From the NCBI RefSeq assembly GCF_030845175.1, contig NZ_CP132542.1, forward strand, positions 2,763,501 through 2,827,500: a DNA stretch of 64,000 bases, given 5' to 3'. How positions within the stretch are numbered: position 1 is the first letter of the stretch; every line of letters starts with the position of its first letter. The position numbers and the translations under genes are program-made. Below the pieces are notes generated by a model. The model ran no database searches. It was given only the letters and a program-made list of their open reading frames with translations, and was not told the origin of the DNA. Positions 7,754 through 16,031 of the stretch are shown here, one piece after another. This DNA comes from Coralliovum pocilloporae (GTDB taxonomy: Bacteria > Pseudomonadota > Alphaproteobacteria > Rhizobiales > Cohaesibacteraceae).

Positions 7754-9355
7754 CTAAGCTGTTTTGTTCTTTAAAGGACGAAAGCACTCGATCGCAAAAA
7801 CATCTGACTTGTGGTGAACTGCTACATTTTTCAGCCAAGGGCGTTTCTCAGCTTCAGGCAAATGTGTATCCACAATTCGAATTATTGAACGTTTTTCCCA
7901 AGCATCTGCTCGGTCAAAGTACTCGCGAATTTCTAACGCATCGGAACGAGTACACAAACCGTTGAGTGCGTCAATAATGCTTCTTCCAACAAATGCTCCA
8001 GAATTTCGCCTGAGCTGCCGAAATAATGACACTAACTCATCTTTTCGTTCAAATCCTTTTGCGCCAAGAAGTTTAACTATTGATATCAATATGTACTCTG
8101 GTACGTTCTCGGATGTGTTCGCCTTTGAAAACAGTGCTTCACAAATCTTTGCTCTAGCACCTAAGTCCAAAAAACTTGAGTATTTTATTGCAACATCAAC
8201 GTAGAGAGGTGTGAATTGGGGGAATTTATCAAGTAAATCAATTATTTCTGATAGAAGTGATAGTTTTTTCTGAGCAACAATTAGCTTTAGAATTTTCCTA
8301 AATTGCTCAGGCTTAACTAGAACTGTATTTCTGATTACCTCTAAATGACTGTCAAGGCTCTCTGCAGCTAATTCGGCGGTCTCTTTTTCAGATATTTTTC
8401 TGAACTTTGTCGGAACTATTCCTGAGTATCCAATAATAATCCTGTTTGGAGTCAGCTGTTTGGAATCATCTTCGCCTTGAATCGCGTCGTTTGATTGCGC
8501 ATCTCCAGCGGTAGACCTTTGCCCACGATTGGTAATATCTTCTAAAACCGTTTTTGACGGGTTAATCGTGAGCCCCTCCCGGTATAAGCGCTCAACAAAT
8601 AGCGTAAGCCATGCGTGTGCTTTCTCGGTCGTAGGTGCAAAAAATCTATAATCATCAACAAATCGACAAAAGTTTACTTTGTTAGAGATTAGAAATTCAT
8701 CGACCGAAATCAAAGCTGCTTCTGCAAAAATCCTACTTGCATTGCCACCAATTGGTAGCCCGTAAGAGTCTCGTTTCGCCCAATAAAGGAGCACTTCATT
8801 GACCAACTTCACTCGCGTGCTGTCACTTAGCAGACTGTGCAAGGTGGACTCCAGTCGATGGATGTTCAATCTGTCGTAAAAACTCGCAATGTCGCACTTC
8901 ACCAAAACTTTAAATTTCGTAGATTTGGCTTTTTGGCTCACGTGTTTGTTGAACGCAGTGAAATTGTATGCAGGGTCAAAAATAAACCCATCTTGAGGCT
9001 TGTAGCGATATGAAAAAACTTTCTTTTTTCTCTTTTCAGGGCGTGATTTTTCGACCTCTTGTGCAACCAATATTGCCAATGCCAGCGTTGTAATTGTATC
9101 CATCGGCTCTATCAACGCTGCTCTTCTAAAATCAAAAGGATCTTTTTTGGGAAATAACACATGCTGGATCGGATGAAGCAACAAGCCTTCTAACGAATTT
9201 GCTTTCAAGCGCTTTATGCAAGCGTTGGTTACGACAGTACGGAAAGGTGGATTCTTGAGAAGGTCAACTTCAAACGGCCTTTCAAAGATATCCGTCAGTC
9301 CCTCTTTAAGAACGTTGTCGATGGCAACCGCGACGGCTTTTTCAGGTTTCATCAT
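7754..9355 (-). CDS. Reverse transcriptase with C-terminal helical repeat, UG/Abi-type (defence candidate)
   Basis: About 533 residues. The RT palm motifs are in order: LVKCDIASFYDRL (first catalytic Asp near 155), GLPIGGNASRIFAEAAL (around 200), FCRFVDDYRFF (the YxDD equivalent, Asp235-Asp236), and GLTINPSKT (around 262). There is no X/thumb-maturase or HNH domain of a group II intron and no retron-type VTG motif. From about 340 to the end the chain is almost purely helical in HEAT-like repeats, the layout of Abi and UG-class reverse transcriptases implicated in phage defence. The gene is markedly AT-richer than its neighbours and sits alone between paired repeats, which indicates transfer. 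The start is one of TTG/ATG/ATG at 9358-9350, with no clear ribosome-binding site. The exact subclass is undecided. Confidence 0.85.
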   Translation of the reverse strand: MMKPEKAVAVAIDNVLKEGLTDIFERPFEVDLLKNPPFRTVVTNACIKRLKANSLEGLLLHPIQHVLFPKKDPFDFRRAALIEPMDTITTLALAILVAQEVEKSRPEKRKKKVFSYRYKPQDGFIFDPAYNFTAFNKHVSQKAKSTKFKVLVKCDIASFYDRLNIHRLESTLHSLLSDSTRVKLVNEVLLYWAKRDSYGLPIGGNASRIFAEAALISVDEFLISNKVNFCRFVDDYRFFAPTTEKAHAWLTLFVERLYREGLTINPSKTVLEDITNRGQRSTAGDAQSNDAIQGEDDSKQLTPNRIIIGYSGIVPTKFRKISEKETAELAAESLDSHLEVIRNTVLVKPEQFRKILKLIVAQKKLSLLSEIIDLLDKFPQFTPLYVDVAIKYSSFLDLGARAKICEALFSKANTSENVPEYILISIVKLLGAKGFERKDELVSLFRQLRRNSGAFVGRSIIDALNGLCTRSDALEIREYFDRADAWEKRSIIRIVDTHLPEAEKRPWLKNVAVHHKSDVFAIECFRPLKNKTA

Positions 9356-9532
9356 CAAGGCACTTGTTTTAATGACATTTCACAATAAGCGAAATTCTAC
9401 ACCTAGTTGTATCTATCGTCATCAATAACTTATCAATTGAGTGCTTCAAATTTAGACCGTAAACTCATAGACTAACTTTTGTTGTTTCGCGCTTTGGGCA
9501 AATCAGATTCAATCTTCACAAAGGAGATTGGT

Positions 9533-9636
9533 ATGGCCCGTTATGAGATGATATAGTTTGAATGGCGCGTTATTGAACCGCTTTTGCCACAGAATTCCAG
9601 AGGCGTCTCTCGCGTTGACGACAAACGGCATTTTCT
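9533..9636 (+). pseudogene. Remnant of an IS5-family (IS427-like) transposase
   Basis: The frame opens MARYEMI, meets a TAG at 9554, and continues FEWRVIEPLLPQNSRGVSRVDDKR. That is the familiar N-terminus of IS427-type transposases (MARYDLTDFEWRVIEPLLP...). After a small deletion the frame for NGIF appears, and the sequence is then cut by the MITE-like repeat at 9637. The AT-rich spacer 9359-9532 shows no gene. Confidence 0.7.
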
Positions 9637-9780
9637 GCAATTACGATGACAGTTTACTAATTCCGTCTCACATTTCAAATGGTGCATTTTACTGGCTATT
9701 GTGATTGCTCTTGCAGAGACGCAGTATCTGGCAGGGCGATACGGTATGAGAGACAGAATTCGATAAACTCATGTCATAGT
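9637..9780. mobile_element. MITE-like element, right copy
   Basis: It begins GCAATTACGATGACAGTTTACTA and shares AAATGGTGCATTTTACTGGC and GATACGGTATGAGAGACAGA-type blocks with 7519-7651 in the same orientation. Its right terminal repeat is degenerate (CGATAAACTCATGTCATAGT). The perfect 19-bp inverted match between 7631-7649 and 9640-9658 shows that the two elements share terminal repeats. Confidence 0.65.
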
Positions 9781-9849
9781 CTTTTGTTTTTTCTCCTTGA
9801 TACGCGTGAGTTGTTTCTGGCTCGTTTTGCCGGGCCTGAACGATGGCGA

Positions 9850-9907
9850 GATCCAGTCAGGACGCCCCAAACAGCTGCCCGAATTGTGGCTTGGGCTCGT
9901 GTATACC
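9850..9907. repeat. Right copy of the gene-end duplication (in the racemase-family gene)
   Basis: Partner of 7455-7512, 54 of 58 bases identical. It covers the last codons and stop of the gene 9857-10603, so the intact gene carries this copy. Confidence 0.85.
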
Positions 9908-10603
9908 GGCGAGCTGGAGCATGTGCCAGCCGAGGGTGAGATTGCTGGAGAGGACGGGGATGCCGAGGTCTCTTTCAAGATCGGCAGCAAGACCGGCGAC
10001 CCGCAGATTGGTACAGGAAATGAAAATGGCATCGCAGGCGGCCTGACTGGCAACGGTTCGGGCAGCCTGCCGGATAGAGGCCGGGGTAATCCGCGCGACA
10101 ACCCGGTCGTCGCCTTCTTCAAAAGAGCCGAAAGCGCTGATGGTGAGGCCATTCTCTTCCAGAAGGCTGCGCATGGCGGCGGATACCTCTGCCACATAGG
10201 GCGTGACAAAGCCAAGGCGCTTGATGCCCAGGGCCGTGCAGGCCGCTATGGTTGACGAGATAGGGTTGGTCACCTGAACATCGGGGAAAATTTCGCGGAT
10301 TGCGTCGCGCACACCATCCGGCCCGATCACGGTGGAGGCGGATGTACAACCATAGCCGATGACGTCAAAGGGCACGGATGAGGGCAGAAGACTGGCCGCA
10401 GTCGGAAGGTCAGCCCGCATCTGCCGCAAGGTGTCTGATGTGATGCTCGGCACCATCGGAATCCGGCTTGTATAAAGCGCCAGCCCGTCGGCATCCGCCA
10501 TCCGGTTCAGCTCCCATTCGAGCGTCTCATCTGTGGACAGCGCGATGAGCCCGAGATTGGCCCGGGTGCCGATGCCATTGTCTGTCTCAAAAGGAAGAGG
10601 CAT
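9857..10603 (-). CDS. Asp/Glu racemase-fold protein (maleate isomerase / EutA-like)
   Basis: A 248-residue member of the Asp/Glu/hydantoin racemase and maleate cis-trans isomerase group. The two catalytic cysteines are in VIGYGCTSASTVIG (about 85) and IFISCTNLR (about 200). EutA of ectoine-utilisation loci belongs to the same group. It is the last gene of the operon, 11 bp behind the M24 gene. Its 3' end is the copy of the 58-bp duplication that retains the gene, at the boundary of the reverse-transcriptase island. What reaction it performs here (isomerisation, racemisation or decarboxylation) cannot be read from sequence. Confidence 0.8.
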   Translation of the reverse strand: MPLPFETDNGIGTRANLGLIALSTDETLEWELNRMADADGLALYTSRIPMVPSITSDTLRQMRADLPTAASLLPSSVPFDVIGYGCTSASTVIGPDGVRDAIREIFPDVQVTNPISSTIAACTALGIKRLGFVTPYVAEVSAAMRSLLEENGLTISAFGSFEEGDDRVVARITPASIRQAARTVASQAACDAIFISCTNLRVAGLAADLERDLGIPVLSSNLTLGWHMLQLAGIHEPKPQFGQLFGAS

Positions 10604-10614
10604 GGGACGAAATC

Positions 10615-11805
10615 CTATAAAACAGGCAGATGGTCAGGAGCGCGGGTGGTCAAAAGGCGCGGCGTCCCATCCTGAACGACGATATTCTCCTCATGCACCA
10701 TGGTCAAACCATCCCCATAGGTCAGAGAGGGCTCCAGCGTCAGGACCATGTTTTCTTCAAGTACGGTCTCGTCAAAAGCTGCATGGGAGGGCCACTCGGT
10801 CAGCTGCATGCCAAGGCCGTGGCCGAACCGGCCGACATCGCCGATTGCATCATATCCTGCATCACCAAGGGCCTTTTGCATCGCGCGGAAAAGGTCGCTG
10901 CAGGTGATACCCGGACGTGCTGCTTCAAGCCCCGCATCCACGGCCTTGTGCAGAGCATCATAGGCGCGCCTGGCATCATCAGACGCGGAGCCAATCGCGA
11001 AATTCCGATCGAAATCACAGAAATACCCGTCAAAAACCGCACCCGTATCGAGCATCAGGATATCGCCGTTCTCAAGCGGGCGGGCTGAGGGAGGCGAGAT
11101 GATATCCCGATAACCGCCCTGATCGGCCCCACCCACCAGATAGGGCACATCGTCAGCGCCGTTTCTGAGGCAGGCCATGCGGAACGCGCGGAAGCTTTCG
11201 ATGAGAGGCTGCCCTTGATGAAACAATGCAGGCGCTTCCGCAAAACTCTCGGATGCAATGCCACAGATATGGGCAATCTTGTCGATTTCCAGCGACGATT
11301 TCACCATGCGCAGGCTGCGGATAATCTCCGTGCAGTCTTTGAATTGCAGGCCGGGCAAGCTGTTCTGCAGTCGTTCCAGATCGCCAAGAGGCATGCGGGT
11401 CAGGGTTTCATGACCTTTCAGAAGGCCGACAGAACCGCCCCGCGCTGCAATCGGCTGCAGTAAGTCTGCCAGAAGGGTCAGGCCATCATCATCCGGGCGC
11501 GGCGCGGGCCAGGTGCGGATGTCGTCAATCCAGGTCCGTTCCATCACAGCAAGCCCGATTTCCGGGATCACTGCCACAGGTTTTCCGTCCCCATCTCCAT
11601 CCCCATCTTTGGGCACAAACAGGAACCAGGGTCGGGTGGGACTCTGCCAGAAGGCTGTATGAAACCCGCTGAAATAGCGGACTTCAGGCTCTGTCATCAA
11701 CAACAGACCATCCAGCCCGGCCCTGTGCATATGCTGTTGGGCTCTGGTCAACCGAGCTTCATATTCGGCTGTCGGAAAGCCGCGTTCGGGAGCTCCTCGT
11801 GTCAT
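10615..11805 (-). CDS. M24-family (creatinase/prolidase-fold) hydrolase, DoeA/EutD-like
   Basis: A 396-residue protein with the N-terminal creatinase domain (EYEARLTRAQQHMHRAGLDG...) and a C-terminal pita-bread domain. All five metal ligands are visible: Asp in LMLDTGAVFDG, Asp in YFCDFDRNF, His in FGHGLGMQLTEWPSH, Glu in LTLEPSLTYG and Glu in MVHEENIVV. It may therefore be an Xaa-Pro-type peptidase or an amidine/amide hydrolase like ectoine hydrolase. An odd acidic-glycine run (DGDGDGDG) lies near residue 75. The start overlaps the stop of the lyase gene by ATGA, indicating translational coupling. Confidence 0.85.
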   Translation of the reverse strand: MTRGAPERGFPTAEYEARLTRAQQHMHRAGLDGLLLMTEPEVRYFSGFHTAFWQSPTRPWFLFVPKDGDGDGDGKPVAVIPEIGLAVMERTWIDDIRTWPAPRPDDDGLTLLADLLQPIAARGGSVGLLKGHETLTRMPLGDLERLQNSLPGLQFKDCTEIIRSLRMVKSSLEIDKIAHICGIASESFAEAPALFHQGQPLIESFRAFRMACLRNGADDVPYLVGGADQGGYRDIISPPSARPLENGDILMLDTGAVFDGYFCDFDRNFAIGSASDDARRAYDALHKAVDAGLEAARPGITCSDLFRAMQKALGDAGYDAIGDVGRFGHGLGMQLTEWPSHAAFDETVLEENMVLTLEPSLTYGDGLTMVHEENIVVQDGTPRLLTTRAPDHLPVL

Positions 11806-12983
11806 GCAGCCATGATCTCCTGATAGATTTCAGGATCGGTCGCGCCTTCCGAGCCGATGAACAGCAGGCGAGACTGGTCTGTGAACCCGAAGGCAGCGCG
11901 CAGGGCGTCATCCTGTGCAATTGCGATTGCTGCAGCCAGCCCGGCAACAGCAGATTCCCCTGCAACAATTGACGGATCGCTCTCGAGCGGACGGGCCAGA
12001 AGGCGCATGGCCGGTGCCACCATTCGGTCCGGAATGGTGATAAAATCCGAGGCTTCCTCATCAAGAATGGCCCAGGCGAGCGGCGAGGGCTCCCCGCAGG
12101 ACAGTCCGGCCATCATGGTTTCCTCTTCAATCTGCACGGCCCGCATGGCGCCAGCCCGAGCACTTTCATAAAGGCAGGCAGCAAGGTCCGGTTCCACAAT
12201 CACCACCCGTGGTGCGCTGTCGCCCCAGATCTGCGTCAGGCCGGCTGTGACAGCGGCGGCCAGCCCGCCAACACCACCTTGGAGGAAAACATGGGTTGGC
12301 GGCTCGGGGCTCTGGTCAGCGATTTCATGAACCATGGCTCCATATCCGGCCATCACGGCGCGGGGTGGTTCCGTATAGCCCTCCCAGGAGGTGTCGGAGA
12401 TGATGAACCAGCCATTGGCCTCCGCTTCCTCGCGCGCGATGCGGACGGAATCATCATAATCCCCGTCAATGCGGATAACATCGGCTCCGAAAGCCCGCAT
12501 GGCTTCCGCCCGGCCTTCACTCACATCCCGATGGATATAGATACGGCAGGGAGCGCCAAAACGCTGAGCGCCCCAGGCAAGGGATCGTCCGTGATTGCCA
12601 TCTGTGGCCGAGACGAGCGTAATTGATGCGGTGAGATCTTTATGAAGGCCCGCGCGGATATCGGCGAGAGAAACCGATGTGCCCAGTTGCTTGCTGCATT
12701 CTGTCTGCAGGGTCCGGGCGGCGGCATAAGCTCCGCCGAGCGCTTTGAAACTGCCAAGGCCAAAGCGCTCACCCTCATCCTTGTAGAGGAGGTCAGCCAC
12801 ATTCAGTTGCCCGGCAAGGATCTTCAAAGACCAGAGTGGTGTCGGCTGATAACCGTCCCAGTTTTTGATCTCGGCGACAGCATCGGAAAAGTCTGTCGGG
12901 CTCAACACCGTTGATGCGGCATTGCCACCCTTTGGTTCGCGGTGAATATGGGCAAGATCGCTCGGGGCAAACTGGTCAAGCAT
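11802..12983 (-). CDS. dpaL: Diaminopropionate ammonia-lyase
   Basis: A PLP enzyme that converts 2,3-diaminopropionate to pyruvate and two ammonia. The PLP lysine is in FGLGSFKALGGAYAAA. The neighbouring SATDGNHGRSLAWGAQ, WEGYTEPPRAVMAGY, the glycine-rich VFLQGGVGGLAAAV and MAGLSCGEPSPLAW match the E. coli YgeX/DpaL pattern block by block. I place the start at 12983, where ATG overlaps the upstream stop by 8 bp. A longer frame from 13115 would run through the preceding gene. Threonine dehydratase or EutB are related folds, but the DpaL blocks fit better. About 393 residues. Confidence 0.88.
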   Translation of the reverse strand: MLDQFAPSDLAHIHREPKGGNAASTVLSPTDFSDAVAEIKNWDGYQPTPLWSLKILAGQLNVADLLYKDEGERFGLGSFKALGGAYAAARTLQTECSKQLGTSVSLADIRAGLHKDLTASITLVSATDGNHGRSLAWGAQRFGAPCRIYIHRDVSEGRAEAMRAFGADVIRIDGDYDDSVRIAREEAEANGWFIISDTSWEGYTEPPRAVMAGYGAMVHEIADQSPEPPTHVFLQGGVGGLAAAVTAGLTQIWGDSAPRVVIVEPDLAACLYESARAGAMRAVQIEEETMMAGLSCGEPSPLAWAILDEEASDFITIPDRMVAPAMRLLARPLESDPSIVAGESAVAGLAAAIAIAQDDALRAAFGFTDQSRLLFIGSEGATDPEIYQEIMAA

Positions 12984-14163
12984 GATGGTCACTTTCCGGA
13001 TTGAGCCGCTCTTCTGCAAGGCGGCACCAGAGCGCCGCGCCAATAGGGAGAAGGGCATCGTTGAAATCATAATCTGTAGCGTGAAGAGGCTGGCCGTTGG
13101 CACCTTCCGTGCCATTGCCGATCAGAGCAAAGCAGCCCGGCACAGCACTCGACAGATGCGCGAAGTCCTCAGAAAACGGCATCGGCTCGCGATTGGCGCG
13201 TGTTGTAAGGCCAAGGCTCCGGCTGGCTGCAGCAAGTGCTTCTGTGGGAGCTTCCCCGTTGAGGGTTTCAATGAACTCGGTTTCGAATGAAAACTGCACC
13301 GACACGTCATGGGCTGCGGCAAGCCCATCAGAAAGTCGCTGCATGGCATCTCTGATGGTCTCGCGTTCGGCGGGGGTGCGGGCCCGCACATCGCCTTTCA
13401 GTGTGGCTGTACCAGGCAGAACATTGCGACGACCGTCTGTGATGAATTCAGTGACAGACACAACACCACCCGAGCCCGGCTCAAGTTTGCGGGCGACGAT
13501 GCTCTGAAGAGCCTGCACCAGTTCGGAGCCGACCAGAATAGCGTCAACACCCCGGTGCGGCATGGCTGAGTGCCCGCCGCGCGCCGCAATGGTGATCTCG
13601 AACAGGCTTTCGCTGGAACAGATTGTGCCGGGTCGCGTGGAGATTGCTCCGAGAGGTTCGCCGGGAAGGTTGTGGAGCGCATAAACCTCCTCAACGGGAA
13701 ACCGTTCAAACAGACCATCATTCAGCATGGCCTGGGCACCCAGACCATTCTCCTCATTGGGCTGGAAGATAAAGACCACCGTGCCGTCAAACCGGCCGTG
13801 CTGCGCCAGATGGCGGGCCGCACCAAGCAGCATGGATGTATGTCCGTCATGACCGCAGGCATGCATGCGGCCCGGATGCCGGGATGCGTAGCCGGGTGTT
13901 CCCGTTTCATCAAGCGGCAGGGCATCCATATCGGCACGAAACCCGATAGCTCGATTGCCGCTGCCTTTTCTAAGAAGACCGACGACACCGGTGCCTCCAA
14001 TGGATTCGTGAACCTCAAGGCCTGCCTGTCTGAGGCTGTCTGCAACCTTGCCTGCTGTTCGGGTCTCTTCAAAGCCAAGCTCAGGATGAGCATGCAGGTC
14101 ATGCCGGAAAGCGGTCATGAAGGGGATCAGATCGGCCAGATCGTCGGGTTTTACCGTGTTCAT
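12976..14163 (-). CDS. M20D-family amidohydrolase (HipO/AbgB-like deacylase)
   Basis: A 395-residue metal-dependent amidohydrolase that removes an acyl group from an N-acyl amino acid or similar. The motifs are FRHDLHAHPELGFEE (around 18), MHACGHDGHTSMLLGAA (metal ligands, around 100), QPNEENGLGAQ (base Glu) and VYALHNLPGEPLG, with a dimerisation domain in the middle. It is the first gene of the operon M20 - lyase - M24 - racemase-fold protein. It faces the Lrp/AsnC gene across a 105-bp shared control region. Confidence 0.9.
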   Translation of the reverse strand: MNTVKPDDLADLIPFMTAFRHDLHAHPELGFEETRTAGKVADSLRQAGLEVHESIGGTGVVGLLRKGSGNRAIGFRADMDALPLDETGTPGYASRHPGRMHACGHDGHTSMLLGAARHLAQHGRFDGTVVFIFQPNEENGLGAQAMLNDGLFERFPVEEVYALHNLPGEPLGAISTRPGTICSSESLFEITIAARGGHSAMPHRGVDAILVGSELVQALQSIVARKLEPGSGGVVSVTEFITDGRRNVLPGTATLKGDVRARTPAERETIRDAMQRLSDGLAAAHDVSVQFSFETEFIETLNGEAPTEALAAASRSLGLTTRANREPMPFSEDFAHLSSAVPGCFALIGNGTEGANGQPLHATDYDFNDALLPIGAALWCRLAEERLNPESDHHA

Positions 14164-14268
14164 TGAGAGTTCCTTGCGCTCTGAGTGTCGAGATTAGCAA
14201 GTTCTGAATCCGAATTTCGTTGAATCCAGGCTATTTGAAGATGAAAATCCGACGAAACAGGAGTCTGC
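14164..14268. promoter_or_regulatory. Divergent control region with TGAATCC motifs
   Basis: The spacer between the M20 operon and the asnC-type gene holds TGAATCC at 14205-14211 and 14221-14227, 16 bp apart, around an AT-rich centre (GAATTTCGT). The same core returns downstream of the regulator gene (14754-14804). AACAGGAG stands before the regulator ATG. Confidence 0.5.
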
Positions 14269-14748
14269 ATGATGGTGAATGTGAAGCTGGATGATTTTGA
14301 CCGACGGATTCTGGATGCGGTGCAGCGTGATGGGCGCGTCACTGCAGACCAGTTGAGCGAGACAGTGGGCTTGTCGCCTGCGGCTGTGCAAAAGCGTCTG
14401 AAGCGTCTGAGAGACCAGAAGGTTATTCTCCAGGACATCGCGGTTCTCGACCCGCAGAAGCTGGGCCCTGCCATGACAGTCATTGTCGAGATTTCTCTTG
14501 AGCGGGAAAACCTCGGTGTTCTGGACCAGTTCAAGAGGAGAATGCGGGAAACCGACGAGGTGCAGCAATGCTACTACACCACGGGAGAAGCGGACTTTGT
14601 CCTGATCCTCGTTGTGCGGGATATTCACGACTATGAGCGGTTCACCCGGGACCATTTTTTCGGCAATGCCGAGATCAGAAAATTCAAAACCAACATCGTC
14701 ATGGACACGGTCAAGGTCGGGTTGAGTGTCCCTGTGTGGGAGGAATAA
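14269..14748 (+). CDS. Lrp/AsnC-family transcriptional regulator
   Basis: 159 residues. The helix-turn-helix is at about 8-60 (FDRRILDAVQRDGRVTADQL, LSPAAVQKRLKRLRD), and a RAM effector domain at about 70-150 contains the ligand-loop segment YYTTGEADFVLILVVRD. Its divergent position next to the M20/lyase/M24/racemase operon suggests it senses a pathway amino acid, as AsnC-type DoeX does in ectoine loci. The start could be either of two tandem ATGs (14269, 14272). Repeated TTGAATCA-like sites lie on both sides of the gene. Confidence 0.93.
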   Translation: MMVNVKLDDFDRRILDAVQRDGRVTADQLSETVGLSPAAVQKRLKRLRDQKVILQDIAVLDPQKLGPAMTVIVEISLERENLGVLDQFKRRMRETDEVQQCYYTTGEADFVLILVVRDIHDYERFTRDHFFGNAEIRKFKTNIVMDTVKVGLSVPVWEE

Positions 14749-14753
14749 TGGCG

Positions 14754-14804
14754 TTGAATCAGAACATGAAGTGCTTGAATCAACCCCTGAAGATTGTTGA
14801 ATCA
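14754..14804. promoter_or_regulatory. Three phased TTGAATCA repeats
   Basis: TTGAATCA occurs at 14754, 14775 and 14797, giving a period of 21 and 22 bp, or two helical turns. They lie between the asnC-type stop and the nitronate monooxygenase gene. Phased sites on one DNA face fit an oligomeric regulator such as an Lrp/AsnC protein. Confidence 0.55.
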
Positions 14805-14967
14805 GCCTGTGAGCAAGGGCCGGTAACCGATTCTTTCGACTCACAAAATTGGTCACGCCTCTTATATTACCTCACACCTTCACAGTAGAGAGTGGACGTG
14901 CTCTAGCCATTGCATTCAGGCACGGGGCAGGGCACCTTTGCTGGAAATCCGGGCAGGAGGGGTTCTG

Positions 14968-15951
14968 ATGATCAAGACACGATTGACCAGCCAGTTTGAT
15001 CTGGAGCATCCGATTGTCTGCGCGCCTATGGCGCTGGCGACCGGCGGAGCGCTCGCCTCGGCGGTAACCAATGCCGGAGGAATGGGTGTTCTCGGTGGGG
15101 GCTATGCTGGCACCCTTGGCGGAGAGCCCGATCTGGATGAGGAAAAGCGCAAGGCTGGCAATGCCAGAATAGGTATAGGCTTCATCACCTGGGCGCTGGA
15201 GAAAGCGCCTCACTGGTGCGATTGGGCGCTGGAACAGGAGCCGAGCTGTCTGTTTCTCTCTTTCGGCGATCCTGCCCCGTTCGCAAGGCGGGCCTTGGAA
15301 TGGAATATTCCGGTTATCTGTCAGACCCAGTCTCTGGAGCATGTGGCACGTGCTGTGGATTCAGGCGCACATGTTATTGTCGCTCAAGGGACGGAAGCCG
15401 GTGGGCATGGGGCCAGCAGGTCGACCATGCCTTTTGTGCCGGAGGTGGCTGATTATCTGGCAAAGCATGCGCCGGACGTCTTGCTGCTTGCAGCTGGAGG
15501 TATAGCAGACGGGCGCGGGCTGGCGGCATCCCTGATGCTGGGAGCGGATGGTGTTCTGATCGGATCACGCTTCTGGGCCTCTGCCGAGGCCCTGTCCCCT
15601 GGTGAAGCCATCCGGCGGGCTATTGCTTCATCGGGTGATCAGACGGTCAGAACCACAGCAGTTGACGCCCTGCGTGGCGTCCCCTGGCCGGAGCCATACA
15701 GTTTCCGAATGCTACAAAATGCATTCACTGATCAGTGGGCTCATCGGGAAGATGAAGCAAAGACACAGATCGGGGCGTTCAAGGACACCTATGACAAGGC
15801 CCGAGAGGAAGGTGACTTTGACACGGTCGTAAGCGTGGTCGGAGAGGTGACAGGCCTCATCGAAGACCGCCCGCCTGCCGCTGACATCGTCAGGCGCATT
15901 GCGGAGGAGGCCGAGGCACTCCTTAAAAATGCCCCGTCACTTCTCGCGTAA
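14968..15951 (+). CDS. Nitronate monooxygenase family protein (FMN)
   Basis: A 327-residue TIM-barrel flavoprotein of the 2-nitropropane dioxygenase/NMO group. It has an N-terminal PIVCAPMALATGGALASAVTNAGGMGVLG split across the first strand, then QGTEAGGHGASRS (flavin phosphate and catalytic-His region, around 150) and LLAAGGIADGRGLAASLMLGADGVLIGSRF (around 190). The start at 14968 follows AGGAGGGG at good spacing; the frame itself opens at 14938. It probably oxidises alkyl nitronates. It is codirectional with the asnC-type gene and preceded by the phased repeats. Confidence 0.88.
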   Translation: MIKTRLTSQFDLEHPIVCAPMALATGGALASAVTNAGGMGVLGGGYAGTLGGEPDLDEEKRKAGNARIGIGFITWALEKAPHWCDWALEQEPSCLFLSFGDPAPFARRALEWNIPVICQTQSLEHVARAVDSGAHVIVAQGTEAGGHGASRSTMPFVPEVADYLAKHAPDVLLLAAGGIADGRGLAASLMLGADGVLIGSRFWASAEALSPGEAIRRAIASSGDQTVRTTAVDALRGVPWPEPYSFRMLQNAFTDQWAHREDEAKTQIGAFKDTYDKAREEGDFDTVVSVVGEVTGLIEDRPPAADIVRRIAEEAEALLKNAPSLLA

Positions 15952-16031
15952 ATGTTGATAGATCATCTGACCTGTGCAGCAGGAAGCTGTCGGTAGCCAC
16001 CTGCCGCGTTTTCAGAGAAACTGGATATGCT

